In this document: positions 8,301-18,564 of the stretch, in pieces
How the letters are laid out: each line of letters opens with the position of its first letter
How positions within the stretch are numbered: the first letter of the stretch is position 1
Assembly (NCBI GenBank): GCA_946186895.1
Contig: CAMHOW010000008.1
Coordinates: 1 to 64,000, forward strand
Reading direction: 5' to 3'
Source: an uncultured Fibrobacter sp.
Lineage (GTDB): Bacteria > Fibrobacterota > Fibrobacteria > Fibrobacterales > Fibrobacteraceae
DNA: 64,000 nucleotides
Notes under the pieces: model-generated
Database searches by the model: none
Told to the model about the DNA's origin: nothing
Seen by the model: the letters and a program-made list of their open reading frames with translations, nothing else
Translations under genes and position numbers: made by a program

Positions 8301-9206
8301 ATGCCGCAGATGACAGTGCTCGAAATCTTGAACCGCACCAAGGTCTTCTTCGAAAAGAAGGGCGTGCCCGACCCGTTGCTAGATGCCCAGTACATCATCA
8401 GCCACGGTCTCAAGATGAAGAACCGCATGGACCTGTACCTGAATTTCGAGAAGCCCCTGAGCCCCGCAGAGCTGGACATCTTGCGTCCGCTGGTGGCCCG
8501 CCGTGCCAACCGGGAACCTCTGCAGCATATCATTGGCGACACAAGCTTCCGCGGGTTCACCATCAAGTGCGACCCCCGTGCCCTAATTCCCCGCCCCGAA
8601 ACGGAATCCCTGGTAGACATGGCGAAAGACGCCCTGAAGGGTATCGAAAGTCCCTTCATCGTGGAAATCGGGACCGGAACAGGCGCCATCGCCATCTCTT
8701 GCGCCAAGGAAATTACAGGTGCCAAGGTGCTTGCCACCGACATTTCTGAAGAAGCCCTGGCTCTTGCCCAGGAAAATGCCGTTGCGAACAACCTGAGCGA
8801 CTCGCTAAGCTTCGCCAAGGGCGACCTGCTGGAAGCCGTTACCACCGAGACAATCAAGAAGGCCACCGGCGATGTTTTCGGCGAAGCCTCTACAAGGATT
8901 GACTGCCTAATTGCAAACCTCCCCTATATTCCCGATGGCGAAAAGGGAAAACTCCAGCCCGAGGTAGACAAGTTCGACCCGGCCCTGGCCCTTTTCGGAG
9001 GGCCCGACGGCCTTACGCTGGTACGCAAGCTACTCCAGCAAACCGAAGGCAAGCTTTCTGCAGGAGCACCCATCTTCTTGGAAATCGGTTCGGAGCAGGC
9101 CGAAATCCTAAAGAACGAAGCCGGCAATTACCCGTGGCTAGAATTTACAGGAATCCACAAGGACTACTGCGACAACATCAGGTTTGTAAGCTACAAGACA
9201 AAGTAG
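8301..9206 (+). CDS. prmC: Peptide chain release factor N(5)-glutamine methyltransferase
   Basis: SAM motif VEIGTGTGAIAISCA; NLPYIP at the NPPY position; directly downstream of prfA. Confidence 0.92.
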   Translation: MPQMTVLEILNRTKVFFEKKGVPDPLLDAQYIISHGLKMKNRMDLYLNFEKPLSPAELDILRPLVARRANREPLQHIIGDTSFRGFTIKCDPRALIPRPETESLVDMAKDALKGIESPFIVEIGTGTGAIAISCAKEITGAKVLATDISEEALALAQENAVANNLSDSLSFAKGDLLEAVTTETIKKATGDVFGEASTRIDCLIANLPYIPDGEKGKLQPEVDKFDPALALFGGPDGLTLVRKLLQQTEGKLSAGAPIFLEIGSEQAEILKNEAGNYPWLEFTGIHKDYCDNIRFVSYKTK

Positions 9207-9230
9207 AACAACAAAAACAGGGGGAGTTGT

Positions 9231-10034
9231 ATGAAGTGGCTACTTTTTGTTCTGTTAGTCGGATTATTTATTGGTGTTGCCCAAGCGCAGGACACCGTCT
9301 TCGTCATTATGGCGCCACCACCGACAGAAGTTGAAACCACAACTCCACCGCCGGCACAAGTTCAGGTTATTGAAATCCAAACGGCAGGCCCGCAAGCCGG
9401 GCAGACCGCAATGCAGAAGCCTACCAGAAGACGTAGCGGCTTCTACCTAAACGGAGCATTTGGTCTCGACTATTCGTACCTCTACTACAACCACCGCTAC
9501 TACAACGACAGAACCAAATACGACGGCTCGGGCGTGGGCGCTACGGCGGAACTTACCATGGGTATTCTTATCAGAGAATTCCTTGGTATCCACGGGACTG
9601 TTGAATTTGGCAGCTTTGACGGCAAATACGAATGCCATGAATGCGGCTACTTCGACGACGAAATGGAAGCTGGCTACTTTGTCGGTGGAGCGGGTATTAC
9701 GGTATACCCCTTCCGCCGGCCCGATTCATTTATGGCGGGCTCCTTCATCGGCGCAAAGATTCTGATGGGTGTCATTGACCTAACAATCCCTGATTATAAC
9801 AGCAGTTGGAAAAGCGACAATAGCGAGGATTACTTTGCCTTTGCTTTTAATCTGGAGCTAGGCAAGGACATAAAGGTCGGCGACAGAATGTTCCTTGGGT
9901 TTGGCATTCGGTACCAAGTTCTCGCCATTGCCTCCGGCGACGACATGGCCGGCGAAGAGGACTACGAGGATTACTACCATCACGACCATATGGTGAACTC
10001 CGTACAGCTGCTCTTCCACATCGGAAGAAAGTAG
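9231..10034 (+). CDS. Hypothetical secreted / outer-membrane beta-barrel-like protein
   Basis: Signal peptide; GFYLNGAFGLDYSY start of an alternating-residue C-terminal region; ends with a hydrophobic strand. Confidence 0.6.
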   Translation: MKWLLFVLLVGLFIGVAQAQDTVFVIMAPPPTEVETTTPPPAQVQVIEIQTAGPQAGQTAMQKPTRRRSGFYLNGAFGLDYSYLYYNHRYYNDRTKYDGSGVGATAELTMGILIREFLGIHGTVEFGSFDGKYECHECGYFDDEMEAGYFVGGAGITVYPFRRPDSFMAGSFIGAKILMGVIDLTIPDYNSSWKSDNSEDYFAFAFNLELGKDIKVGDRMFLGFGIRYQVLAIASGDDMAGEEDYEDYYHHDHMVNSVQLLFHIGRK

Positions 10035-10229
10035 TTACATTCCTACAGGGCAGCCAAGAGCACCAAGCACATAGATTTCGCTTTCGCCGGCACGGTAATA
10101 AGGCAAAAGCACATCGTCATCTACAAAGCTGCTGTCCATACCGCCAAGCTGGAGCTGTTCGTCAATACGGCGGCGGAAAATGGAATAACCGGAATCCCAA
10201 GGGCTCTTTTCAGAAAGTTCAAACTTCAT
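10035..10229 (-). CDS. Hypothetical small protein
   Basis: 64-aa ORF from ATG at 10229, between convergent neighbours; no recognised family. Confidence 0.4.
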   Translation of the reverse strand: MKFELSEKSPWDSGYSIFRRRIDEQLQLGGMDSSFVDDDVLLPYYRAGESEIYVLGALGCPVGM

Positions 10230-10343
10230 ATTTACCTCTTTTTCAAAGAAGGGCACACAAACAAGAAAGTGCCGTTCTATGCCAGTAAATATAGAATCTA
10301 AACTTTGTCAAAAAATGACATTTATCTTTCATCAAAAAATTTT

Positions 10344-10841
10344 TTATTCTATCACTGTAGCGGTAACCTTGGCGTGCCCAACCTTGTCGAGGCCGATATC
10401 CTTGCCGGCAACTACGCTCAGATCCAATATCCGACCGTCTACATAAGGCCCACGGTCATTGACCCGCACCACCACAGAAGCCCCGTTATCGTCCCGAACC
10501 ACCTTCAGCTTGGTACCGAAGGGCAGGGACTTGTGGGCACAGGTGTAGTCATTCTGGTTGAAAATCTCGCCACTAGCCGTTTTCTTGCCATGAAACCCAG
10601 GACCATAGTAGCTAGCCTCGCCGGTGAGCTTGGTGCCTATTTCGGCCTTTTCCTTAGAGGCGTAATGTTTTTCAGGGAACCGGACAAAGCCCTTGCGGGA
10701 AGCGATCTTTGCGTTTGCTGAAGCACAGCCCGAAAAAGCCAAAGCCAACAGAGCGCACAGAATGCATATTAGGAAACGCCTCAAAAAGCCATCCCTACTC
10801 AAAATCGTACATGCTGTTGTAGGAATTTTCAAGGATTTCAT
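10344..10841 (-). CDS. rlpA: RlpA-like double-psi beta-barrel lipoprotein
   Basis: GEASYYGPGFHGKKTASGEIFNQNDYTCAHKSLPFGTKLKV...VRVNDRGPYV; lipobox FSGC. Confidence 0.9.
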   Translation of the reverse strand: MKSLKIPTTACTILSRDGFLRRFLICILCALLALAFSGCASANAKIASRKGFVRFPEKHYASKEKAEIGTKLTGEASYYGPGFHGKKTASGEIFNQNDYTCAHKSLPFGTKLKVVRDDNGASVVVRVNDRGPYVDGRILDLSVVAGKDIGLDKVGHAKVTATVIE

Positions 10842-12705
10842 CTTCCTTGCTCTTGACTTCGGCCTTCTTCTCTTCGGGCTTCTTGTTTATACTTTCCTGG
10901 TACTGGGCAGACATCTGTTCAATGTGTTCTACACTTTGCTGAACACGCCTACGTAAGCGTTCCAACTCAGCATCGCTAATGGCGAGCCTGTGATCCAGCA
11001 ATTTAGCGGCCTCTTTACCCCAAGGAGTGTCTCTGTATTTTGAGCGCAGCTCATTTAAGACCGTGGCGGCACTGTCACCACGTTCCGGATCCATCTGGAA
11101 ATACACGTACTTCATGTACAGGGCCTGTATTCCCGCTTCTGTATCGGGATACTCCCTGTAAAGACTGTCAAAGGCAACATGGGCCGTTGCGTATGCCGAA
11201 TCTACCAGTTCCATCTGGTCCAGAGGCACCTCCGACGCCACCGTCCACAGGCTTTCTGCCTGCAGGTAGCGATCACGGGCCTCGTCATCACGGGTCTTGA
11301 TGGTCACACGCATTCCCAAGTTTACCTGGGCCTGCTTGGCATACTCCGTACCCGGATACTTTTCAATGATTTCCTTGTACATCTCTTCAGCCGTATCGGG
11401 GTCGCCCTTGAATTCGTCATAGATGAAAGCCCGGGCATAGGTCGCCCGCATCACTCGAGCTGAATCGTCCGCATTCTCGATAACCCCCGTCAGCCTCGCG
11501 ATGGCGCTATCCACTTCAGACAGCTTGAACAAGAACAACTCGGCTATCTGGAATTCCGTACCATAGAAGATGTTCATGTTGGGAATGGAATCTTTCTTCA
11601 AAGAATCATTCGCATTCCGCATAGCAATCAGACGCTTGAGAGCTTCGCTCAGAGACCGGCTCTTCTGGCCCCATTCGCAATAGTTCAGGGAACTGTAGCT
11701 GCTATCGTAATAAACTACAGCCTGTTCATAGTTCAGAGTCTTCTGCTGCTCGTAATCGCCCATATTGTAGTAGCTGCGAGCTGCATATACGGTTCTCGGA
11801 TAATCCGAATTCACCTTGCGCAAGATAATGAAGGCATCTGGATAGCGTTCCGCCATCAAGGTCACCTCACCTAGGCGCACCAGGTATTCCGGCTGCTTCT
11901 GTTCGTAATCCGGATTCTTGAATAGGGCCTTGTACTCGTCGGCCGCCTTCAAGTATTCCTTCTGGTTTACCAAGCATTCCGCCGCCTGTTCTCCTGCAGT
12001 CTGCCGCTCCCTCACATTAAGCAGCTCTATTTCCTTGGCTGTATAATGTTCTCTAGACTTTGCCCAGTCCTCTTTCTTGTAATAGAGACCTGCTAGACGG
12101 AAGTGGGCCTTGCCCCGCATAAAAGGAGTTCCCGCTGTATCAGCCAGCACTGCTTCCAGCGCTGCGATGGCCTGGTCTGGAAATTCAGACTGTTCATCCA
12201 GCAAAGAAAGCAGGTTCAACCCCTGAAAATAGTATGGGTGATTCTTACTTGCAATTACGGGTTCCAGCGCAAAACGGCTGATGTTGTATTCATGGTTCCG
12301 ATAGAGACAGTAGGCCCGCTGGTATTCCACCGCCCGCATGGAATCGTAATCGGCGAAATACCTTTCATACTCATCGTACTTGACAATAGCCTTGCCCCAT
12401 TCCCCTTTGTGGCGGAATGATTCCCCTATCAGGAATACGGCCTCAGCGGTACGCTTCTTGTTATTGGGGAAGCGTTCCAAAACGCGGGAGCCCTTCTCGA
12501 TAACCTTGTCATACTTTTGGCGTTCTTCCATTCCCGGACTAGAATCGGTCTCTTCAGGGATGCTGTCGAGACGGGCCTCGCGAAGTTCCCCCGCCTCGTC
12601 ATAAAGGCGTTCCGCATTGAACATATGGTTCAGGTAGGCACAGCAAGTACACCCCTCCAGCAAGAGGGCGACAAAAGCCAATACCATATAGCGGAAAAAT
12701 CGCAT
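10795..12705 (-). CDS. TPR-containing outer-membrane lipoprotein (BamD/YbgF-like)
   Basis: Lipobox LLEGCTC; many TPR-like helices. Confidence 0.75.
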   Translation of the reverse strand: MRFFRYMVLAFVALLLEGCTCCAYLNHMFNAERLYDEAGELREARLDSIPEETDSSPGMEERQKYDKVIEKGSRVLERFPNNKKRTAEAVFLIGESFRHKGEWGKAIVKYDEYERYFADYDSMRAVEYQRAYCLYRNHEYNISRFALEPVIASKNHPYYFQGLNLLSLLDEQSEFPDQAIAALEAVLADTAGTPFMRGKAHFRLAGLYYKKEDWAKSREHYTAKEIELLNVRERQTAGEQAAECLVNQKEYLKAADEYKALFKNPDYEQKQPEYLVRLGEVTLMAERYPDAFIILRKVNSDYPRTVYAARSYYNMGDYEQQKTLNYEQAVVYYDSSYSSLNYCEWGQKSRSLSEALKRLIAMRNANDSLKKDSIPNMNIFYGTEFQIAELFLFKLSEVDSAIARLTGVIENADDSARVMRATYARAFIYDEFKGDPDTAEEMYKEIIEKYPGTEYAKQAQVNLGMRVTIKTRDDEARDRYLQAESLWTVASEVPLDQMELVDSAYATAHVAFDSLYREYPDTEAGIQALYMKYVYFQMDPERGDSAATVLNELRSKYRDTPWGKEAAKLLDHRLAISDAELERLRRRVQQSVEHIEQMSAQYQESINKKPEEKKAEVKSKEDEILENSYNSMYDFE

Positions 12706-12753
12706 AGGGTAAAGATACAAAAAAGTAGGGGGCGGGAAACAGGCCCTAATTAG

Positions 12754-12817
12754 GAAATGTGAGGTGTGAGATGTGAAATGAATCATTTCACATTACACAT
12801 TCCACATTACACATTTT
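12754..12817. repeat. Heptamer palindrome (GNNATGT arms around a perfect 19-nt palindrome)
   Basis: gaaatgt|gaggtgt|gagatgt|gaaatga then atttcac|attacac|attccac|attacac|atttt; gtgaaatga-a-tcatttcac at 12773-12791. Confidence 0.8.
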
Positions 12818-12820
12818 GCA

Positions 12821-14533
12821 TTAAAACTCGTTCAGATACGTGCTGTAGTCGCACAACTTGAGGCCTGGCGGAAGCACAGACTTGTCAAAACGGACCATTC
12901 GGATTTCCTTAGGTGTTCCGACAACCCGAGCGAGAATTTCAAAATTGTCCTGGGTTTCCCAGACAGCCGCATCAATAACAAGGCCATCGCCACAATCTGT
13001 CTCGCCAGTGCTATTTCCAATACCAGAAATTCTAGAATTCTGCTTCAGGAACCTGGTGAAAACTTCTGGCGCAAGCCCCAGATGATTGGATGTGGTCGAA
13101 GAATCATAAACCACCACGTGGACTTCGCGGAAACGATTCAGGGAATCAAAAACCACCGTGTAGGTGTGCTTGTAAGGGGCATCGTAGAAACTTTCTTGCC
13201 AGACATTCTTCTTGACAGGCCTAAAATTCTTGATGTCGTACTTCTTGAAAAATTCTGCAGGAGTCGCTCCGTAACGGACAAGGTAATGGCCCAGCATCGT
13301 TGAGAAATCGTGTTTGGTCGAGGGAGCCATGGACTCTCGAAGGCTGTCCACAGCGCGGTTCAGATCTTCGGCAAGTCCGTTCGCCTGCACCGGCAACACT
13401 GGGCGGGTCACATTACATTCCTGTATGCGCTGCTGGATATCCGGATACTCCGGATCCTTGCTCTGAATCTCTCTGAACTGGATACGGGCGCGGTCAAAAT
13501 CACGCCCCTTCAAGTATGCAAGTCCCAGAGCCTCACGCAAGGGCATGTTCTCGGGATATTTTTCCACCAGAGGTTCAAGGATTTCCCAAGCCAGTTGGGA
13601 GCGGTCCATGGGAGAAATTTTACCGCCACCCACTCCGGGTGCAGTCTTTTCGCCAACAGTCGCCAAAGCAATTGCGGCACCTTCAAAATCCGGCCTAAAA
13701 GCAAGAATTCTCTGGTAAACCTTTTCCGCCTCGTCATAACGGCCCTGGTATTCCAGCAGATACCCGCGTAAAAGCAGCATTTCGGCATCCATGGGGTACT
13801 GAGTCAGACCATAATCCAACAACGAGGAACAGCTATCCAGCGTGCCCATATCATGGAAAAGCCTAGCCAGGACTTCGTAGCCACGGGGTTCGTTACCAGC
13901 CGAAAGACTAATGGCCGCACGGGATTCCTCTACGGCCTGGGGCATGCGATTGTTTTCATTCAAAAGACGGGCGTACCAAAGACGGGCCTCCACCAAAGCT
14001 GGAGCCTGCTCCACTGCAATCTTTGCCATCTCAAGGGCCACCGTCTTGTTGCCAGACTTGTATGTCTTGCGACTTTCAAGATACTTGGCCAGTCCCGTAT
14101 TCGGATACTTGCCTTGTAACTTCCCGATTAACAAGTTCAGACGATTGTTCTCCAACTCCGTCAAGGAATCTATTTCGAACAAACTATTGGTTTCGTTCCA
14201 CAGGGAAACCACCAGGTCCGGATACAACAAAGACACGGCATTAAAAATCTCATTAGCCTGCACATAGGCTCCGCTACGGAACAGTTCTGTTGCGCGACGA
14301 ATTTCGCCCTGGGTCTGGAGAGGTAGCTCCGAAAGTTCCTGACGCATATCGGGGGAATCCCCCTTCAAAAACTGCGTTCCCGCCTTGAGGCCAAAAGGAA
14401 CTTCCGGCACCGTCACCTTGGCAGGGGCCATATCCAGATACAACTGATAACCGCCCAAACCGACAACGGCAACACAGCAGAGAATCAAGAAAAGGTAAGC
14501 TGCCTTCCGGGCTGTCTCGGATGCCAAAGCCAT
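12821..14533 (-). CDS. Tetratricopeptide repeat protein
   Basis: N-terminal TM segment; TPRs (YDEAEKVYQRILAFRPDFEGA...); ATGA overlap with the sigma factor gene. Confidence 0.75.
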   Translation of the reverse strand: MALASETARKAAYLFLILCCVAVVGLGGYQLYLDMAPAKVTVPEVPFGLKAGTQFLKGDSPDMRQELSELPLQTQGEIRRATELFRSGAYVQANEIFNAVSLLYPDLVVSLWNETNSLFEIDSLTELENNRLNLLIGKLQGKYPNTGLAKYLESRKTYKSGNKTVALEMAKIAVEQAPALVEARLWYARLLNENNRMPQAVEESRAAISLSAGNEPRGYEVLARLFHDMGTLDSCSSLLDYGLTQYPMDAEMLLLRGYLLEYQGRYDEAEKVYQRILAFRPDFEGAAIALATVGEKTAPGVGGGKISPMDRSQLAWEILEPLVEKYPENMPLREALGLAYLKGRDFDRARIQFREIQSKDPEYPDIQQRIQECNVTRPVLPVQANGLAEDLNRAVDSLRESMAPSTKHDFSTMLGHYLVRYGATPAEFFKKYDIKNFRPVKKNVWQESFYDAPYKHTYTVVFDSLNRFREVHVVVYDSSTTSNHLGLAPEVFTRFLKQNSRISGIGNSTGETDCGDGLVIDAAVWETQDNFEILARVVGTPKEIRMVRFDKSVLPPGLKLCDYSTYLNEF

Positions 14534-15384
14534 CAATGCTCCAGGAAATCGGAGAGTTTATCCTTGTGTTCTTTGCTCTTTTGCAAACGCCTAAGGGTCT
14601 TATTCTTAATCTGGCGTACCCTCTCGCGAGAGAGGCGCAAATCTTCGCCAATATCCTTGAGCGTAGTGTCTTCTACGGTATCAAGACCATAGAACATCTT
14701 CAGAATTTCTTCTTCCCTACGGGGAAGCGAGGCCAGGGTCTCGTCAATCATCTTGCGACGTTCTTCCCGTTCCATCTCTTCTTCTTGCTTGCCTTCGTTA
14801 CCCAGGACATCCATCAGGGTACTGACGGAATCCGCCCCGGAGCTACTGCCAGCATCGTCACCGATGGGAGCGTCCAAAGAGATGTCTACAATCTTTTCCA
14901 TGACCTCGATAATGTCCTTTTCGAAAGGAGCAAACTCTTCCATGGCCATGGTCTTTGCATAGTCACCGCCATTCAGCATCAAGGCCCGCTTAAATCGGTT
15001 CACCATGGCAAGCTTGTTTGGCGGAATGCGAACAGAGCCTACCTGCTCAAAAAGGGCTTTCTGGATAGACTGGCGAATCCACCACACGGCGTAAGAGATG
15101 AACTTGACATCCTTATTCATGTCGAAGCGTTTAGCCGCCTTATAAAGTCCAATATTGCCTTCGTTAATCAAATCCAGCAAGGCAAGCCCGCGACCCTGGT
15201 ACTTGCGGGCCACAGAAACCACGAAACGCAGGTTCCCACGAATCAGCCGCTGAAGGGCCGATTTACGAATTTCCTCCGTCTCGCCGGTCCTGATAATCGT
15301 CAACAAGGCCTCTTCCTCTTGCTGAGAAAGGGTCGGGTAACGATTCAAGTCGCGAAAATAAAGTGATTCGTTAAACTCGCTCAT
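14533..15384 (-). CDS. RNA polymerase sigma-70 family factor (RpoD/RpoS-like)
   Basis: Regions 1.2-4.2: GNLRFVVSVARKYQGRGLALLDLINEGNIGLYKAAKRFD; AVWWIRQSIQKAL; LSRERVRQIKNKTLRRL. Confidence 0.92.
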   Translation of the reverse strand: MSEFNESLYFRDLNRYPTLSQQEEEALLTIIRTGETEEIRKSALQRLIRGNLRFVVSVARKYQGRGLALLDLINEGNIGLYKAAKRFDMNKDVKFISYAVWWIRQSIQKALFEQVGSVRIPPNKLAMVNRFKRALMLNGGDYAKTMAMEEFAPFEKDIIEVMEKIVDISLDAPIGDDAGSSSGADSVSTLMDVLGNEGKQEEEMEREERRKMIDETLASLPRREEEILKMFYGLDTVEDTTLKDIGEDLRLSRERVRQIKNKTLRRLQKSKEHKDKLSDFLEH

Positions 15385-15420
15385 GATTTTTTCCAAAATA
15401 CTCGCAGTAAATATTGTTTT

Positions 15421-15717
15421 TTACGCGTTTTTCGTCAATTCCTTCAATTTATCGTAGGGGTAAATTCCCGAACGGTGGCCGTCGCTAAAGGACAACCCCG
15501 CAGCGTAGCGACCAATGGATTGAACCCTCTCCAATTTTATATCGTCAGGAACAGTGGAATTGTCAAGCAATTTTTCACCCGTATGTTCATCTACGCACAA
15601 GGCGCAAGGGCATGCAAGACGGAGTTCACGAATCGAACAGGTGCCTCGCGTTCCGTCATTCCACTCAAAGCCCAGTCTACCGGCCTTAGTTCTGAAAACT
15701 TTCTTGGGCTGGATCAT
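15421..15717 (-). CDS. DUF971-family protein
   Basis: 98 aa, RELRLACPCALCVDEHTG...SDGHRSGIYPYDKL; adjacent to mrp. Confidence 0.85.
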   Translation of the reverse strand: MIQPKKVFRTKAGRLGFEWNDGTRGTCSIRELRLACPCALCVDEHTGEKLLDNSTVPDDIKLERVQSIGRYAAGLSFSDGHRSGIYPYDKLKELTKNA

Positions 15718-16832
15718 ACATCCTCCTCTGGAAGTTCTTCAAAAGTGTAGTTGAAGTTCTTGAGCACTCCATCGCCTTCAGACTTGAACACCGAGAGTGT
15801 ACGCACCACAGCATCTGCAGCCTGCAAGAAAGCCTTTGCCGATTCGGAGTTCGGGTAACGCAACACCGCAGGGACCCCTTCGTCACCACAGTCAGCGACC
15901 GCAGGTTCGAGCGGCACCTTCGCAATCAGCGGTACGCCCCAATTCTTGGCAATGCGTTCTCCACCGCCTTCGCGGAAAATCTTATGGTGCTTACCACACT
16001 GGTCGCAAATGAAATAGCTCATGTTCTCAACCACGCCCACCACAGGAACGCCCACAGAATCAAACATGGCAAGGCCCTTGCGACAATCAGCTAGAGCCAC
16101 CTCTTGCGGTGTGGTCACCACCACAGCCCCTGCCATGGGGCAGTTCTGGGTCAACGTCAGCTGGATATCGCCTGTTCCAGGAGGAAAATCTACCAGCAGG
16201 TAGTCAAGCTTTCCCCAGCGTACACGGTTCAAGAAATGCTGGATCATCTGACTTGCCATAGGGCCACGCCAGATGGTTGCCTTTTCGGAACCGGCGAACA
16301 TGCACATAGACACAATGGAGATGCCACCCTTAGCTTCTACCGGAGCGATGGTATTGTCTTCAAAAACCTGGGGGTCTTTGTCTATACCGAACATGAGACC
16401 CATACTCGGGCCATAGATGTCAGCATCAAGGATACCAACCCGGGCGCCCGACAAGCTGAGTGCCATAGCGAGGTTCGCCGTCACCGTAGACTTGCCCACG
16501 CCACCCTTGCCAGAAGCCACGCCCACGATATGGGAAACTTCTCCAAGGAAAGACACCTTGGCCTCTTCGGGAGCATCGCCCACACGGCCAGCATTTGAGG
16601 TGAGCGTCACTTCTACTTCCGAGGCTCCAAGACCCTTGACAATGGCAATACACTGGTCCTTGAAACGGTCGCGAATGGGGCATGCCGGTGTGGTGAGTAC
16701 CAGGTCGAAAGAAACCTTGGTTCCGTCAATCTTAAGGTTCTGTACAAAGTTCAGCTCCACGATGTTCTTGTGTAAATCGGGATCTTGGACAGCTCTTAAT
16801 GCGCTAAGAATATTTTGTTCTGAAAGTTGCAT
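15714..16832 (-). CDS. mrp: Mrp/NBP35 Fe-S carrier ATPase
   Basis: DUF59-like N-terminus; GKGGVGKSTVTANLA; CDQCGKHHKIF. Confidence 0.93.
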   Translation of the reverse strand: MQLSEQNILSALRAVQDPDLHKNIVELNFVQNLKIDGTKVSFDLVLTTPACPIRDRFKDQCIAIVKGLGASEVEVTLTSNAGRVGDAPEEAKVSFLGEVSHIVGVASGKGGVGKSTVTANLAMALSLSGARVGILDADIYGPSMGLMFGIDKDPQVFEDNTIAPVEAKGGISIVSMCMFAGSEKATIWRGPMASQMIQHFLNRVRWGKLDYLLVDFPPGTGDIQLTLTQNCPMAGAVVVTTPQEVALADCRKGLAMFDSVGVPVVGVVENMSYFICDQCGKHHKIFREGGGERIAKNWGVPLIAKVPLEPAVADCGDEGVPAVLRYPNSESAKAFLQAADAVVRTLSVFKSEGDGVLKNFNYTFEELPEEDV

Positions 16833-16852
16833 ATCGGTAGAATGTCAAATGG

Positions 16853-18223
16853 TCACGAAAATTTCGGCATGCGAAGAAGGTGGGTCATGCAGGGGGGCCA
16901 TTCTTCCTCATAATGGCTCACCAGAATGATAGTCGTTTCTTTAGACAATAAGTCTAGCAGGTGGAAAAACTTTTCACGGTAACCCTTCTCCAGTCCCTGG
17001 GAAGGCTCATCCAGCAAAAGAACCTCTGGCGGGCGTATGGCGGCCCGTGCCATAAGAATCAGACGTTTGTCTATGTTGGAAAGCTTGCGGACATTTTCTT
17101 CTGGGTCAGCAAAGCCTAGGTAGGCAAGCCATTCTTTTGCCTTGGCCCGTTCTTCCCAAGTGGTATTGTCCGCCTTGCAAAGGTTGGTTGTAAAGCCCGT
17201 GCAGAGCACTTCCAAAAGGGTCAGATCCTCTCGATACTGGAGAGCCAGTTCCGGCGAAAAGAATCCCAGCTTGGCCTTATGGTCCCAGATGTTCAAGCCA
17301 TGGCCAGGGCGTTCTCCCAGTAGGATGATGTCGTTTCCATAAATCTGAGGATGGTCTGCCGTCAAAAGCCCAAGAAGCGTACTCTTTCCGGCACCGTTTT
17401 CTCCCATGACCACCCAATGTTCGCCCTTGCGAACCTGCCAGTTCAAGTTCCTGATGACCGTAGTATCGCCGAAGCGGACATTGACATTTTTCAGGTCAAA
17501 GAGGGTTTCTCCTTTATCGTCGTCCCCACCAAGTTCCACGATTTCGTAGTCCCTAAGTTCTGCCTTGGTGTATTTGGGAGCAGCTATAGTCTGCGGAATT
17601 TTTCCCGCATAATCACGAAACACCTTGTTCTCAAAAACAAAGGCCGGTATGCCCGGAATCATTTCGTCTTCACGGGCCAAACGAACAACCACATTCAGGT
17701 TTTCACGCCTGGCAAGGCCTGCTACGCTAGTGGCCAGATGCACTCGGTATTCCGGATCCAGCCCTCCGAACAAGTCGTTGAAATAGATCCACTCGGGTTT
17801 TTCCATCCACATACGTGCAAGCAATACACGGCGAAGTTCCCCGTTCGAAAGGCTCAGCAGTTTGCGTTCCAGAATACTCCGATCCAAGTCCGCAATTTCC
17901 ATAGCCTCGTCAAGCTTTTCAGGATCTGTTTCCGGAAACGGCACGTCGTCAATGTAACGATCTGTCTGCAAGAAGAACTTTTTATTCAAAAGCAGATTTC
18001 TTACCAGAGGGGCTTCTTCATCGTGGAGGCTTATAAAGCGCTGCTGCCAGAAGGGCGCAAGAGCCTGCTGGATTTTCCGTTGAACAGCCTCGGACATGGT
18101 GGAAACATTCGTCCGCTGGTTCAAAAAGTGAGTAATCACCCGGTCCAAATCGGCACCATCGGTGCTAAAGATTTGCACCTGCGGGAACTTTTCTATTAAA
18201 GCTTCAAACCGACCAAATTCCAT
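16853..18223 (-). CDS. ABC transporter ATP-binding protein, two ATPase domains (ModF-like)
   Basis: Walker A GENGAGKSTLLGLL; duplicated ABC signature regions (LSNGELRRVLLARM, LSNIDKRLILMARA); no permease adjacent. Confidence 0.8.
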   Translation of the reverse strand: MEFGRFEALIEKFPQVQIFSTDGADLDRVITHFLNQRTNVSTMSEAVQRKIQQALAPFWQQRFISLHDEEAPLVRNLLLNKKFFLQTDRYIDDVPFPETDPEKLDEAMEIADLDRSILERKLLSLSNGELRRVLLARMWMEKPEWIYFNDLFGGLDPEYRVHLATSVAGLARRENLNVVVRLAREDEMIPGIPAFVFENKVFRDYAGKIPQTIAAPKYTKAELRDYEIVELGGDDDKGETLFDLKNVNVRFGDTTVIRNLNWQVRKGEHWVVMGENGAGKSTLLGLLTADHPQIYGNDIILLGERPGHGLNIWDHKAKLGFFSPELALQYREDLTLLEVLCTGFTTNLCKADNTTWEERAKAKEWLAYLGFADPEENVRKLSNIDKRLILMARAAIRPPEVLLLDEPSQGLEKGYREKFFHLLDLLSKETTIILVSHYEEEWPPCMTHLLRMPKFS

Positions 18224-18243
18224 AGCGCTACTAATGTAGCATA

Positions 18244-18564
18244 TTAAAAGAACATAGGCCAGAGTCCGTCAATACAAAGCACCGTACAGCAGGCCACTAC
18301 GGCCACGCCAACAAGGCCGAAACCACGAAGTGAGGCTATAACAGCTGTCACAAGTGCGAGTATTCCCGACAACATAGAATCCGTAGAATAGAAAATGGCG
18401 GGGACCGTCATGGCAGCAAGCACCGTATAGGGAACATAAGCCAGGAACGAACGCCAGAAACGACTCTTGATTTTTCCCTTGAGCAAAACAAAGGGAACGG
18501 CACGCAACAGGTAAGTGACACCTGCCATGACCATCAAGAAAATACAATAGTCTCTCAAGTTCAT
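18244..18564 (-). CDS. azlD: AzlD-family branched-chain amino acid transport protein
   Basis: Four hydrophobic segments; GVTYLLRAVPFVLL; overlaps azlC by 4 bp. Confidence 0.85.
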   Translation of the reverse strand: MNLRDYCIFLMVMAGVTYLLRAVPFVLLKGKIKSRFWRSFLAYVPYTVLAAMTVPAIFYSTDSMLSGILALVTAVIASLRGFGLVGVAVVACCTVLCIDGLWPMFF

